64,000 nucleotides of DNA from Ptychodera flava (lineage: Eukaryota; Hemichordata; Enteropneusta; Ptychoderidae): the NCBI RefSeq assembly GCF_041260155.1, contig NC_091931.1, positions 30,779,041 through 30,843,040 of the forward strand. Direction: 5' to 3'. Shown piece by piece: positions 12,441 through 25,402 of the stretch. The notes beneath the pieces were generated by a model, which was not told the DNA's origin, did no database searches, and worked only from the letters and a program-made list of their open reading frames with translations. Position 1 is the stretch's first letter; every line of letters begins with the position of its first letter. The position numbers were made by a program, and so were the translations under genes.

Positions 12441-13988
12441 AGGGGCCCATTCTGGTCAAAATTATGTTTTATTAATTTTAGTATGTTAGAATTAATTTTA
12501 TGTAGACTGGAATTAATTTACTAGCACCTCGAATTAATTGTATGTTTCTTTTAATTAATTTTTATATGCTTTAATTAATTTTGTGTAGTCGTGCCGAATT
12601 AATTTTATTTGTTCCAATTAATTATTTCTGCTTATCTTTGCTGTAATTAATTTTATGTAGTCTAGAATTAATTTTGCTAACATTTCAAATTATTTATATG
12701 TTTTTTATGTGCCGGAATTATTTTTATGTAGTCTTGATTTAATAATTCCTTCAATTGATTTTTGGTTCAAAATGTTTTCACGTGCTGCAATTAGGGGAAT
12801 GTGTGCTAGAATTAATTTCTACAAGTGTCTTGAATTAATTTTGTGTTTGGTCGAAGTAATTATGTGTGTTCGCTTGAATCAATTATGTATTTGAGCGAAT
12901 TAATTATATGTGTTCACTCGAATTAATTATATGTGTTTGCTCGAATTAATTATATTTGTTTGCTCGAATTATTTTTGGCCGATCCCACAGTCCTTTGCGC
13001 ACGCTTTCTTAAATAAATATGGTGGCTCCCGACCGGAGTGGTATTATTCAGGCGCTCAAACCGTGATCTGTGAAAATGGAAATCAATAAACTGATCACAA
13101 AAACTTTTGTAGTGTCTCCTGTCTGAGGGATCGTGTATGTGATTGCCCATAGAGCGAAGCCGACCAATTTTGTGTTTAAGTCAGATGCGAACGTTCACCC
13201 TTTCTATCGGCTTTGCCAATCATCGTGTACTGTAGTGTAGTGTAGTGTGTACCTTAAGCGTACGCAGCATTCGAAAATGAAATCTGCCGAACAGATATCT
13301 ACGAATATGAAAACCAATAAAGAACTTAACAATGACCACCAGGAAATGTCTCGAAGCTTGATTACTGTCAAATGTCCCTAATTACAAATATAGCATTCGG
13401 CAGTTTCACCTCTATCTGTATATACATATACAGATAGACACAGGCGCTTAAACTGTCGCTACGCGAAGCCGGCCTGTTTTCTCCCTCTTGTGTACACAGC
13501 TTCGCGTAGCGACAGCGCCTGTGTCTATCTGTATATATCTTCAGATAGAGGTGAAACTGCTGAACGACATATTTGTAATTAGGGACATTTGACAGTAATC
13601 AAGCTTCGAGAAATTAATTCTAGCACACATTAAATTAATTGCAGCACATGAAAACATTTTGAACCAAAAATCAATTGAAGGAATTAATATATTAAATCAA
13701 GACTACATAAAATTAATTCCGGCACATAAAAAACATAAATAATTTGAAATGTTAGCAAAATTAATTCTAGACTACATAAAATTAATTACAGCAAAGATAA
13801 GCAGAAATAATTAATTGGAACAAATAAAATTAATTCGGCATGACTACACAAAATTAATTATAGCATATAAAAATTAATTAAAAGAAACATACAATTAATT
13901 CGAGGTGCTAGTAAATTAATTCCGGTCTACATAAAATTAATTCTAACATACTATTAATAAAACATAATTTTGACCAGAACGGGCCCCC
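12441..13988. mobile_element. 1.5 kb foldback element made of AATTAATT-rich arms
   Basis: The outer arms, 12,441 to about 12,820 and 13,612-13,988, are inverted copies. The tips read GGGGCCCATTCTGGTC and, on the other strand, GGGGGCCCGTTCTGGTC. Both arms consist of irregularly spaced AATTAATTTTATGTAG-like units. About 530 bases unique to the left side (some further AATTAATT units, then mixed sequence) separate the left arm from an inner hairpin. Copy B of the duplication lacks all of it, so insertion followed the duplication. No open frame of note. The family is unknown to me; the flanks are AT-rich and no sure target duplication is visible. Confidence 0.8.
13349..13611. repeat. Inner hairpin of the foldback element
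   Basis: Arms 13,349-13,469 and 13,499-13,611 are near-perfect inverted copies (outer tip TCTCGAAGCTTGATTACTG, inner tip GCTACGCGAAGC) around a 29-base loop. Its sequence is unlike the AATTAATT arms, so it may be a separate element nested in, or captured by, the larger one. Confidence 0.8.
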
Positions 13989-14821
13989 ATATATATCATA
14001 AACTTAATATTTTGAATTACATGTATCACTTACAGCCTTTGATATTTTATTATGCTAATCTGAAGGAATTTAATCTGTTGCCAGGAAGAAACAATTACGT
14101 TGTGACGTATTTCTCGTGTTTGAACTCTTATCATGCGACAGTTCACTGCTATGAAAGCTATACTGCACATGCTAGTACGCGTTCAGTCATAGTGTCACAA
14201 CGGTGCAAATTCACGAAAGTAAATTTTCGAATAATTAAAACATGAATTAAACAACTTCTTTACACATATTTAATTGGATTTTTTAAGTGTTGCTGCTTGT
14301 TTAAAAAACTGAGGATTTGCTCGTGGTCTGTTGACCATTAGAGCACAAATTTAAACAGGTAGGATTATATAATGAGGGAAAATGCCAAGAGGATTTGACC
14401 GGTTAAGAAGGGCTTGACTACGCAGTTTCTGCGTAGTGAAGCGTCGTTACGTATTCATGGTGACCCCTGGCCAGCTGTCAATATCTTTTGGGGCTTTTGT
14501 CTTTTGGCCTGCTTTGCATATGCGTCGTTGGACACGACCTGCAATCACCCCAGGTAGTCAATTAAACTATTATTTGACTGTTTACCGACGCAATTAACAC
14601 TATCCAGCAGTATCAGTCATATTTTAATCGCGTGGCCCGGGTGGGCACAACGTAGGAACGCTTGTATTTCTATGTGTACGTTTCACTTGTGGTGTTGTTT
14701 GTATCATCGTGCGGTTGAAGTCCTTGTTTCACCTACAGCATTACCTTCAAGGTGACAGGCTTACTATTAATGTTCAGTATCATTGCACCGAGTTCTGCCC
14801 ACGGTGAAACCACCTGTTTTG

Positions 14822-15431
14822 CCTACTAATTACTGCCCGTAGCTGCCCGTCCTGAATGTAGCCCATCATAGCTACAGTAATCAGTCAATATATAATACCC
14901 TGCGCCTTATACTTTTTATATAAACTTGAAAATCATAGTCCGAGCCTTAAAATTGTTGACTTTCGATCCGATATACAGGTTGATCGTTGAATCGCACCGG
15001 CGCATCCATGTTTACTTGCCCCATAAGCTTACTACTCTGCAAAGGGTGGGTAGATGGAATTCAAGGGCCAAAAATGAACACCGGGGCGAAACTTTTTGTG
15101 AATCCATGTGAAAACATAAATCATTTATCAGTTTTGATTTATACTCATCAATTGTAAGTTTGATCAAAACCGAGACCACATTCAAGGGCTATGCAGATTG
15201 TCCATGTACGCACACACAGGCAACCACCGGTGAATATCAGCGTCAGCAGCATAACTATCGGGTCGTAAATCGATCGGCGGTTTGGGGGCCCTGGACTATG
15301 ATTTTATAAGTTTATATCACAAGTAAATGTTGTGGAATATTAAGATATCGACCTATTACTGTATTGAAAAGGCCAATTTCGTGACGGGCAGGCTAGAAGA
15401 ATGATGGGCAGGGACGGCAGTAATTAGTAGG
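14822..15431. mobile_element. MITE-like element with about 30-bp inverted ends
   Basis: The left end (CCTACTAATTACTGCCCG...) and the right end (...CGGCAGTAATTAGTAGG) are reverse complements, with a second GGGCAG block on each side. About 610 bases. No coding frame with similarity. No target duplication is evident. Confidence 0.55.
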
Positions 15432-16378
15432 ACCGTTTCTTTGAATACTGTTCGATATTAAAGGCAGGGGAGCCTATAAATACCCCCTATCTCCCTGGGC
15501 ATTCATAATCCAACATGAGTGGCACATGGTAACAGCGTCAACGAATGCTCCCGAAAATTTGGAGCTTTCAACAACCATTGGGTAAATTAAAGCACTGTTC
15601 CAACATATTACGTTTTGTGAATACTTGTGGCATCACCTTGTTGGCGAAATTCTCTCATCTTTTCCATTTTAAGTTGATTTTTTATGCCAAAACTGCTTCG
15701 ATGCTGTGTTAGAAACGTCCAAAGAGCAATAGATGAAAGCATTCAAACAGCTGCCAATCACGAGGGGACGCGCAAAGGTGCAAACGATCAAACATTTGTT
15801 GTGTCCATCGGATCGATTATGCCGTCAACACTGAATAACGATTCTTACTACTGGGCAAAATACTTGACCAACTGTTACTGAACACGAGCCTCAGATGAGT
15901 TCAGACACAAACGGACTACTTCATGGTTTCAAGCAGATTGCCTCTCCCTGTTTGTTTGTTGATCTGTGTACCTGTAGGCCTATGTATGGGTGATGTGTAT
16001 GTTGACCTGCAGTACGATGTTTTACGATTGATCTCTTTCGGAAGTATGTTGTGGCCTAGCCATGCGTACGATGCCGTGTGTTCCCGGCGTTATACGGCCT
16101 CCCACCACAGCTCTGCTGATTGCCATGGACAAAACCGGCAGCATGCGGATCCAATGTGGACGGAGCACGAAAAACTACTTTTCCGTTTTCGGCCGAAATT
16201 AACTTCGATTCCGATCTTTGCAGCCTACCCAAATCACTCAACCGCTCACAGGCTGCGAAAAAATGCTCTCGTGACGTCCAAAACCGTAGTTTGCTGGCGA
16301 TGCACGGTCAATGGTCCGTGCAGTGGATGGCCATTGGATACGTTCATGCCACGATTATACAGGTGCCCATGAGCTGCT

Positions 16379-16395
16379 CGAACCTTTGCTGAACC

Positions 16396-16489
<94 letters not shown>
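16379..16489. repeat. (TA)n array behind a CGAACCTTTGCTGAACCCT motif
   Basis: About 90 bases of TA (16,399-16,489) follow the motif CGAACCTTTGCTGAACCCT. The same 19 bases stand before the TA array at 33,241-33,361. Both sites look like the same repeat end from which TA arrays have grown. Confidence 0.75.
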
Positions 16490-16492
<3 letters not shown>

Positions 16493-16909
16493 AAAACTAT
16501 CTGCTGTTGATTGACCAATCAGAGTCCTCAATTCAGAGTGTTTTATTTACTCGTAAAGCCCTGGTCACCAAATTCCAGAAACGAATGACAGCGCCGTAGT
16601 AAAGTACTGTCCAATCAAAGTGAACATGTCATATTCTGTAGACATCTGGTACGTTTTAATATTCAAATTTGGTAACACAGCGGAAACCAGCTGCACCACA
16701 AAATCTTCTGTGCCCTAGGGCATTTATATAATGTGCCCTAGGGCATTTATAGGATGTTCCATCACATTGGAAGGCTATTTCACAAATAAAGTTTTAATTC
16801 ATATCCTAAACATGTTACATTGACAAAGGGGATGGTTGACGTAAACACATTGAAAACGAAAATATATCAGTTAGGGGCGATAGTTTTTAAGTCAGATAAA
16901 ACACTTGTA

Positions 16910-17026
16910 CTCGGGCTCTTCTGCTATATAAAGTCCAACCCTACGATAAAATGTCTCGGCCTGCGTCCTCGACATTTTATCGTTGGGTTGGACTTTATAT
17001 ACCAGAAGAGCCCTCGTACTCGGGCT
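16910..17026. repeat. Hairpin element with about 48-bp arms
   Basis: The left arm contains CTATATAAAGTCCAACCC and CGATAAAATGTC. The right arm repeats these in reverse complement from about 16,970, around a CG-rich loop. The right arm matches the first 45 bases of the window. Confidence 0.7.
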
Positions 17027-17134
17027 TTATCCTATACATATATATATATTTATATATACACACAAAATGTATACAATGTGCCCTCCCGGTTATCACCATA
17101 ATGGCTTTATGGCAACCTCTGAACTTGAGCACAG

Positions 17135-17216
<82 letters not shown>
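17135..17216. repeat. (TA)n microsatellite
   Basis: Two TA arrays split by one phase slip; a shorter array lies at about 17,036-17,060. Low-complexity frames here are not genes. Confidence 0.85.
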
Positions 17217-17217
<1 letters not shown>

Positions 17218-17935
17218 TAACATCTCTTCGTTGTAGCTAGTCGGGGCCAAAATTGTACTTTGTAGCAATAGAGTCGCGCACGTTATAGAGTGCTCTAGCC
17301 CGCTACAGATTTATTGCCGGTTAAAATGGCTAAATCTTATGCCTGGGTTGTGAAAAATTTTAGTTAGACAAAAAAGTCGAACAATTGAACGAAATTATAT
17401 AACCCACATCAGTGTCAACATAAACCCATCCAGCATATATAAAGGCAAATGCGTATACAGGCAGTGTTGGCAGAAGAAATTCTGATCTTGTCCACATGCT
17501 TCAAGGAGAAAACAAAATGCAAAACAAAATGTCATAAAAAGTAAACAATTGAAGTATTGTCTGTTCAAGGTCCTCAAGTTGGGGTCTAACATTTGCGCCT
17601 TTTCATTTGTCAAATTAACCGGCGAATGCCTTTCGCAAGATAAAACACGTTGAAGATGACAAACTTCATGATGAATTGGCTACAGACGGAGACCTCAAAC
17701 CATCGAGATAATATGCTTTCAATGGACATTTCGTTCAAACCGATGTACCTTTCATGGCAGTGACTTGTTGGACAATCCCAGAACGTATCATCCGGACTAA
17801 CGCAATATTGTCTTTAGAACTAGTTGGCGGCCGTCACGTCGAATACTGCATGGTGGTCAAATTTATACACATGATTCACTAATGTAAACGAAACAGGGAT
17901 ATTACCTGCACATAACCGATATTACCATATTCGGT

Positions 17936-18045
17936 TGGCAAGGTCTCTTATCCGGGTAGCTTGATGCTCCCTGAAATCAGATAGTGAGAGACTCTAGTCG
18001 AATTTACGACCCGAGCGAAAGGACGGTTGGATATTACTGGTGAAA
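17936..18045. repeat. Dispersed block shared with 24,146-24,240
   Basis: Both places read GGCAAGGTCTC, a TCCGGG core, AGCT-GATGCT, then an AGACTC block and GAGCG-AAGGACG-like text in the same order. One copy lies downstream of NLR-A and the other in its intron. I do not recognise the family. Confidence 0.45.
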
Positions 18046-18484
18046 GTAGACTTGCATGTACCACGTAAACTACTGAAACTATATCCAACTTGTTGATTGT
18101 CGCCCCGCTCGAACTCCATACAGAAATCTCATTCGAATCCCGCAGACAAGAAAACGCGAGATGCATTCACCTACAATACTGAAATAATTGATATGCGGAA
18201 GTATTTATTTGTCGCAATTTCAAACAAAAACAAAATCAAAACTGGCTACAGCAGAAGCGGCGATTCCGATGAACAATTTATTTATTCTTCCTGGCCTATT
18301 GATTTAGAGATAAACGAATTGTATTTAAATTTTCCGAACACAAAGCTCACAGACACATACAGAGACTCAAAGACAGGCATATACATCTGGACGATAGGGT
18401 TGGCATTGTATGGTGATTAGTGATCGAACATAGATGCCCATTAGTGACAGTATATCAAACAAAGGCAGATCCGTAGAACATCTT

Positions 18485-18585
18485 TTAAGACCTCAAAGGT
18501 GTAACATTTCATTAGAGTGCAGGAAATCAAATTCAACCGAGAACACGGGGACACCTTTGAGGTCAGGGACATTTTGAGGTCTTAA
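18485..18585. mobile_element. 93-bp palindromic element flanked by TTAA
   Basis: TTAA at 18,485-18,488 and 18,582-18,585 brackets ends GACCTCAAAGGTGT and, inverted, GACCTCAAAATGTCCC. A second inverted ACACCTTTGAGGTC lies inside. TTAA flanks fit the piggyBac-type target choice. Confidence 0.7.
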
Positions 18586-18650
18586 CAAACATCCCAAATT
18601 TTGAAATGTGAAAAGGCGGCACACTGTAAAGTAAAGAAACAATACACACT

Positions 18651-18656
18651 TTTATT
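18651..18656 (-). terminator. Candidate poly(A) signal for NLR-A
   Basis: AATAAA on the minus strand about 415 bases after the NLR-A stop codon. The stretch between is AT-rich with no other feature. Confidence 0.4.
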
Positions 18657-19071
18657 TCGTCAATATCGTGTACACATTACCTCCTGTGAACGTTGCCAAT
18701 ACATGTATCAAATAAGAATATCCATTTAAAACTTGTAGATTTACATCAGTTCAATTCTGAAGCAAAGATACCGATCTACAATCTGAAAATCTTAGTCATG
18801 GTCATAGGTTTCCAAACTTTGCCAAAAACAAATATCAAACGGACAAAGTAAAATACACATATAAGTTTAAGACATGCTTGAGAATACCACAATGCAAAAA
18901 AGTAAAAACATTATCGTGAGATTTAGCCATAATACTGACTATAAGTATTTCTAGTAGAATTTATATCACATAATCTTCTCTCCTTTTTATAATAATATGA
19001 TGATCAGAGCAGCAGCATCTTGTCAACGATCACGTTTTCGTTGAACCTTACTTCATAATACTCTTAATTGT

Positions 19072-22000
19072 CTAATCGACAATGTCCATGAACTGTCTGC
19101 TGAAATGAGCTTTCAAAATATGACCGCTTACTGTACTGACTCTACATTTATTCAAGTCAAGATCAAAGTTTCCGAAATCATCGTATATCAATTTTGCCTC
19201 AGCTAATTCTGATATCTCGCCATTGTTCAAAGTATTACCTGTTAATGTCACTTTTCGCAGTCTGATGGAGTCTGCCTTTGCCAAACATAGCCCCTTGATC
19301 ATTGGATGGGGCTCGACATCAAGGGTACTACGATCTGAGGGTACGCACTTGCCCACACTAACCGTTTTAAGCTTTGTGAACAGCTTTTTCCATGCAGCTT
19401 CCCACATGTTAGAGTGGTCATGTTTCCCTGGGAATCTCCATCCAGAAATAGATAGCGAATCTAAATGTTTGATGTTGCAAGTAATATCCACAAATTCTTG
19501 AAATCGATTCAAACTTATGTAGTCATTATCATCTCCTATGGGATCAATCATACGTAGGTTCACTATTTTACTATTCTTAAGCTCTTTACAGAAATCAATG
19601 TAATCGCATTGAGTCATATTGCAGCGGCTGATTTCGACATACATTTCTATGTCGGAGAGCTTTACATACTGCACCAGGGAGTCTTCGTATGGCTTGATAT
19701 CGGAATCATAAAATCTGAATTTGCATTGGCTTTCTTCATATTGGACTGGATCGTAAGTGCTGCTTATGCGAACACCGAAATTCTTCGAAAATAAGAAATG
19801 AACAACCGTATTATTTCCTACACTTTCTCGCCAAAAACAGCTTATAAACGCAGGCAGACATACATCATACGCATGAACGGCAAATATTTCAAGCGATCCT
19901 ATTTTTTTCCGGTCGCGAAGAAGGTTCTGAAGTACTGATGCTTCTACGAAGCAGCATGTAATACTTAAACTTGTAATTATTTTATCAACACCGCATTCGT
20001 CAATTAAAGAAAAAATATGAGCAACATCTTCCGATCTCATAGTGGAGACACATTCTGAACTGTTAGTATCCATTTTTGCTGCCGACAATGTTTGACCGGT
20101 ATTTTTCTCCCCATTATGGGTACACCTTGTGGGTTCGAGTGCACTGTCAGTAAAGTTGCCAAAGAAAAAGGTGTTGTTAAAATTAATTTCAAGGTCAAGG
20201 GGTATTTCTTTTGATTTCAAAATTTGCAAAAGAATCTTAAAATTGGCAAGACATTCACCCCGCTGAGCTTGCAAAGATAAATCAAAATCAAATGGCTTGA
20301 AAGGTAAGATCGCCAATAGCCTTTCGCTTATATCCTTCATAAGAGTCTGCTTTGCATCAAGTGAAACGGTAATACGCCTGTTCCACTTGATGAACTTGAC
20401 TGCAGAAATTATCAGATTCTCAGTGGCGTCTGTTTCCATGAGACATTGCGATACGAAAGCCAGATTATTAAACTGAAAGTAGTTGAATATTAAATAGGAC
20501 TTTTGATTCAATTGTCCTGCAAGAAATCGAAATAGTGCCAGACACTCTTGGATCGTCATACGGACAGAAAAACTTTTCGCCAACGTCTCTACTTTTTCAG
20601 GTTCTGTCTCGCTTAGAGAGGCTATGTACTTCGCGGCAAAGAATTCCTGAAAGGTCTTGTGGTGGATTACAAACGAAGCTCTTGGATCCGAGGACAGTAG
20701 TCTGCTATCCAGATATCTGGTTAGAAATCCCATTCTCAGAATGTCTTCGTTTTCTTGTAAATAAAGATCGGATTTGTCAATTTTTACCGTTTTACCAAGT
20801 AAGACATCGACGGCGAGTTTACCAAGAAATATAAATTGCCTATCAACGTCCTCAGTTGTGATTTGACGTTCGTCATTTCTTTCGCGGTACTTTTTCACAA
20901 TCAAAAATTATTGTAATATTCTGTCATACAGTGGTATGATTTTTGTCAGCATACTACCAGACTCTGTCCAGACATCACAGATGAGAAGGGCGTTCATAGG
21001 ACATGCCATTAATGATAAGATTGTTTGTTTATTTTGAGACATTTCAATTTGTTGGATAAGTTTCCCTGCATTTTCTTGCGTCTGTTCAGTTGCAACGAAA
21101 TGCCTGTGGATGAAGTCTTTCAGCGAAGATGGTGAGAAGCCGCGAATGGATAAAAGCCTATCAAAGTGTGCACGAGTTTCGCGAAAGGTAGCAGCCTTTT
21201 CATTATTGTCATCAGCATGAACTTTTCTCGATGTTAACAGCACTTTACAGTGCCGCAAAATTCGACCCCCAAGTAACTTTCCGATATCATCGTTTGCTGA
21301 CCATATCATCTCGTCCCATCCATCTAACAACAACACTATTTTGTCTTGGTTTCTCCTCACAAACTCCATCAAACTATCCCTATCTATTTGGCAGTCATTT
21401 GGTAGTAATGTTTGGAAAATAAAATCTTCTAGCTTACCCTGACATTGCCGTAGATTCAAAAGAAAAACCAGTTTGTAATCTCGAAAAGTTTCAACTCTGT
21501 CTCTTGCCCAGTCATAAGCAAGCTTTAAACAAAACGTTGATTTTCCATAGCCCGGGTCTCCTTCTAAAAGTATACGTCTAGGGTTATCGCAGTCTATGTT
21601 TGCATTGAAAAGTTCATTTCTTTCAAAGTAACGACTCCCCTTCCGGGTTTCAAGTTCAAGTTCGGTGTACACATCATCAAGCTGTAAGGAGTTTTCCCAC
21701 CATGATAATGGCTGTATGCGAGACAGTACTTTCTTGTACATTGTACATGTACATGTCCTCGCATTTGCTGGCTGCATCGTCCAGAGGATCTGAAATACAG
21801 TTTTGAACTTATTGAAGAACATAGTATTAACAAGTGCTGGCTCTTCTGTGACAATGAAGGAAAGGGGTCATCACTGCACCATGCAGCTATACAAAATATA
21901 AATATAATATTTCTGTTTTTAACATATTTCCGGGAACGAAAAAATAACATTGAAGTCACAAACAATGTCAACCTTTACCAAATTATATATATAAGGCATT

Positions 22001-24922
22001 AGCTATTTGAATGAGAGACTCGTGCTTGATGCACTACTCAATGAAAGCGATGAACATTCTGCTAGCAGCCTACCCTGTTATATTCCCCACTTGGAGCGCT
22101 ATCGCTAAGGCTATAATTTTGATAGATACTGAAGCGAAAACTGTAAGAAATTCATCAGATTTTCGATCGGATTCGAAATCACAACGTACGGCCCCAGTCA
22201 CCTAGCGAAGACATCATAGTCAAAACCGCTCAGCAAAAATCCCCACCTTAAAAGGGTGGTTCAATAGCCGGGCTATCGTTACAATTTTTCTGACGGCGAT
22301 ACCTCCACAGGCTGTAGAGTTCATGAAGCACTCGCACAAACTTTATCAGAGTAATAATAAATCGTTATGCTGGGCGAAAGACAAAGAAGTGGTGTAAAAA
22401 ATATGATAGTATACAGAAGACGACGCTGGTACGAGTACAACAGAAGGACATGTTTCCGAAATCGCCCCACGTATATGAAGTAGCGGTTGAACAGTTGAAA
22501 AAGAAAAAGAACGAAGTAAATACGGATGCGTCAACTGAATGAGGAGTGAAGGTATTGAGTATTCTATTCAATTTGAAAATTTTCAAAACTCTCTGGCACG
22601 TTTCCAATGTATAAAACAGCGGTTATCGCCGTGGATAGAATCACGACCGGACTGTGCATAATTACGTGTAACTAAACCTCTCTAATTTTATGCCAAAGTA
22701 CGAACGTGAAAGGGTAGAGAATGCAGCATCAGAGGCTGTGACCCACTTACAGACATCTGACTGCCAGACAGGTCCAACGGTCAGAATTGTCATGGGGGGG
22801 GAAATCGAAACTTTGATACGAACCGAAAGGAAACGTCGGGAGGGGGAGACCAGCAGGTGTTTGTCAGAGGAAAAATGTGGGATTCTGATCCACTTTATTG
22901 CGTAAGTTTTTTATGTCGATTTTCTCTTTTGCCCAAGACGATAGGGGGTCTTCGAAATTTACATTGAAACATTGTCTCCTTGCTTTAACACAGCGAGCGA
23001 AGAGTTTGGGTAAAAGTGTGATTAACAAAACATAAATACTGTTCCGTCGTACCAAACTTTAATGTAAACGTCTTTAAAATTACGGAATTCTGTGTCGACA
23101 TTTTAATATTGCAGTATTTATAGTTCATTCTGAAAGTCTACCACAACCCCTTTTGTGAAGTTCAGGATAATATCAAGAAGTTATATGGTTGCCATCACTC
23201 CTTAGCAACCTTTTATGAGTACAGCGAGGAGCCAGCAAAGTCCGTGACAAATCGCGGCCAACCTATTTCCCGCAAAGAGGTTAAGTAAACTGAGGAATTT
23301 GAAAAGAGAGATTTTGTTTGCTTTTTCTTGTATCATGTTGAAATATACTGAAAATTGCGATATACTCCTATTTCTATTGTCTATTTTTAATATACTTTTC
23401 AAAGCTTATTCGTTATGCTAGTGCATGTAATTCATGTGGAGATTTTGTGAAGAGACAATGCTATCGCTCTTGCAAGCTTAGGGTTACTCAAGAAAAAGGC
23501 ACCTATCTAATGTCTCTAAGATAGATGTAGATAAGTATGATGTATCACTGAAATAAATGATCACTGATGGCATCGGCGACATTTGTCTGTAGATGTATTG
23601 CGATCACTTCCTTTTTACTTACAGATTGATAAATGGCGGGTGCCACATGTGGGGCAGAATGCACTTACTATTTTCGAAACACCTGACATATTTCTCGGTA
23701 CGTTGTCTTTACCGGAGGTCTATATATTATCCTGCTACGGATTTGTTGTGTGTACCGGTACTTGTTGTGTGTCTGTTCTTTGTTGTTTGTGTTTGTCATA
23801 TAGAGTTTGTCACTATGAAACTTATGACTATGATGTAGATTATTGTAATCAATGACAAATCTCGGCTAACCGGTTTACTACAATGATATTTCAATAAGGG
23901 AATGTGGAATTACATTTTTGTTGATTTTTCTAATAGGCTGCAATCTATTACATATTATGTAAATATACCCAAATTTCTATTTTCAATTTTTGATATCAAA
24001 TTTTCATTTCGAAATAACTGTTGCGTGTCATGCCATGCCCGTACCAAATTTAGTTGTGATGGGCCATGGAGGGGCAAAGATGACATGCGCCAGTCGTTCG
24101 ACTTAGAATAGGAGATGACATGTTTGATCTGTCTCATCTTCGCTTGCCAAGGTCTCCGCTCCGGGCAGCTGGATGCTTCCCGTGGTTAGTGGAAGACTCC
24201 TGTCTGGCTAACGAGCCGTGCGAGCGGACGATGGATCTGTCTTCTCTCGTTTTCAAGCTTATGCCAGCATGTGCCATTTTAAACAATGGTCAGCGTATCT
24301 TACGCCAAAGTCTGTTCCATTCGCAGAATAATTTTGGTACATTTTTGTTACAATGTAGTTATTGTTATTTTATCTGACTCTGATATGTCTGGGTATGTCT
24401 GCGTATGCGGCATTGCATGACATTGCACATGTCTGCACTAAAATTGAAAATAGGAAATGGACTGCATTTTCTATTTTCCTTTCACGTTAGCCTGATAAAT
24501 GAATCGGATAGAGCATTTTGGCTGTCATCTGCAGAAGCACTTTCGGACTCTTTTTATCATTGTGCATGTCTGCAGCAAAGTGAAAATAGGAAGTAGGCAA
24601 CATTTTCTCTAGGCCTTGTAAATTACATCAGCCTGATAAATTGGACAGAGCGATAGTCCGCCTTTGAAAGGATAAAATGATAATGAAAATGGTTAAGCTT
24701 ACCGGAAAAATCAACAAAAATCCTTATACGTTCCTTTATTGAAATTTCATTGTAGTAAACAGGTTCGCCGCGATTTGTCACGGATTATTTTACAGCCATG
24801 ACAATCATACGTAACAGGAGTAATAATTGAATTTCAACTATCGTCTCACCTACGGTCTCTTGATTTCTTTCATAGTTTTCGTAAGAGCTGTGGGCAGACA
24901 GAGACATCTGTGAGGAATGCAT
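19072..24922 (-). pseudogene. NLR-A: NACHT-domain receptor, probable young pseudogene
   Basis: Same model as NLR-B: a short first coding exon (24,922-24,850, starting MHSSQMSLSAHSSYENYERN) and a large exon (21,789-19,072) with NACHT P-loop GDPGYGKST, Walker B VLLLDGWDE, and a leucine-rich-like C-terminal half ending RQFMDIVD. Two lesions appear relative to NLR-B. One extra base lies in a TGTACA-rich stretch near 21,735-21,755, just inside the large exon. Two extra codons, one of them TAA, lie near 20,902-20,907, after RILQ. Apart from these the 2.7 kb exon stays open, so decay is recent or the allele is polymorphic. The two halves could still encode separate products: a NACHT fragment of about 300 residues and a C-terminal fragment of 610. 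The intron (21,790-24,849) holds a foldback element. Confidence 0.75.
23844..24790. mobile_element. Foldback/MITE-like element in the NLR-A intron
   Basis: The left arm (about 23,844-23,930) and the inverted right arm (24,706-24,790) share TGACAAATC-CGGC, AACC-GTTTACTACAATGA, ATTTCAATAA and TTTTTGTTGATTTTTC. A partial third copy of the tip, GTGACAAATCGCGGCCAACC, lies near 23,243. Inside are two direct repeats beginning near 24,426 and 24,560 (CATGTCTGCA...GAAAATAGGAA). NLR-B's intron lacks this element. Confidence 0.6.
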
Positions 24923-25402
24923 ACCAGTGTCTGTAAAAAAACCAAGACAATAAATTTATTTTTTTAGGTCTCATAGAATTTCTCCAAACCTTTTATTTTC
25001 TAGAAAGAAAGTTATTGTAAGGTTCAAGATTATCATGTATCTATGAAAAACGATCAACTGTTGCACTCTATGTGGTTTTGAATATGGATTTCACATCCTG
25101 TATTTAGTTGCAATGTTAAAAAGGTTACAAATTAACTCGTTCTGTCGACGTCGCCAATAATATAATTGATATTCTGCACTTTATGCTTTACAGCGCCCAT
25201 TTGTATTGCAACAAATTGCAGATCACCTTCATTTTTTTTAAATCATCAAAAGTTACTTATGTCGTATTTGTTGCAGAACACAGCCTTACACTCGTAGACT
25301 CTATCTAGATCAAGGGGCAAAATTTCATGATATAAATCCAACAACGAAACATTTCATCAACTTCGATAACCTTTAAGATCCATAACTTGTACCGTGCCTT
25401 AC

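Larger units (their letters stand above)
7246..14370. repeat. Segmental duplication, copy A (FAM47E tail plus 3' half of a UGT)
   Basis: Blocks here match copy B in the same order and orientation: 7,246-7,376 with 26,317-26,445; about 8,990-9,205 with 26,828-27,050; about 9,266-9,450 with 27,603-27,785; and about 11,505-14,370 with 27,790-29,403. The gaps are insertions private to one copy. The right breakpoint follows the shared text CAGGTAGGATTATATAA, about 50 bases short of the site of UGT exon 2 in copy B. That explains why the UGT here lacks its 5' half. Confidence 0.8.
14372..19071. other. Gene-poor stretch between UGT-A and NLR-A
   Basis: No exon of either neighbouring gene family and no convincing coding frame. 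It holds the small elements listed separately, two (TA)n arrays, and near 16,710-16,755 a tandem doublet of TGTGCCCTAGGGCATTTATA. Short frames such as 15,923-16,372 and 18,097-18,420 show no recognisable domain and no supporting splice sites. Confidence 0.6.

Noticed and set aside
15923-16372. 149-codon plus-strand frame
   Set aside because: No recognisable domain; competing frames overlap on both strands; lies against a TA array and repeat end.
20902-20907. Programmed stop read-through or selenocysteine at the NLR-A TAA
   Set aside because: TAA is not the selenocysteine codon, the context is not a known read-through context, and NLR-B lacks the two extra codons; with the upstream shift, decay is simpler.
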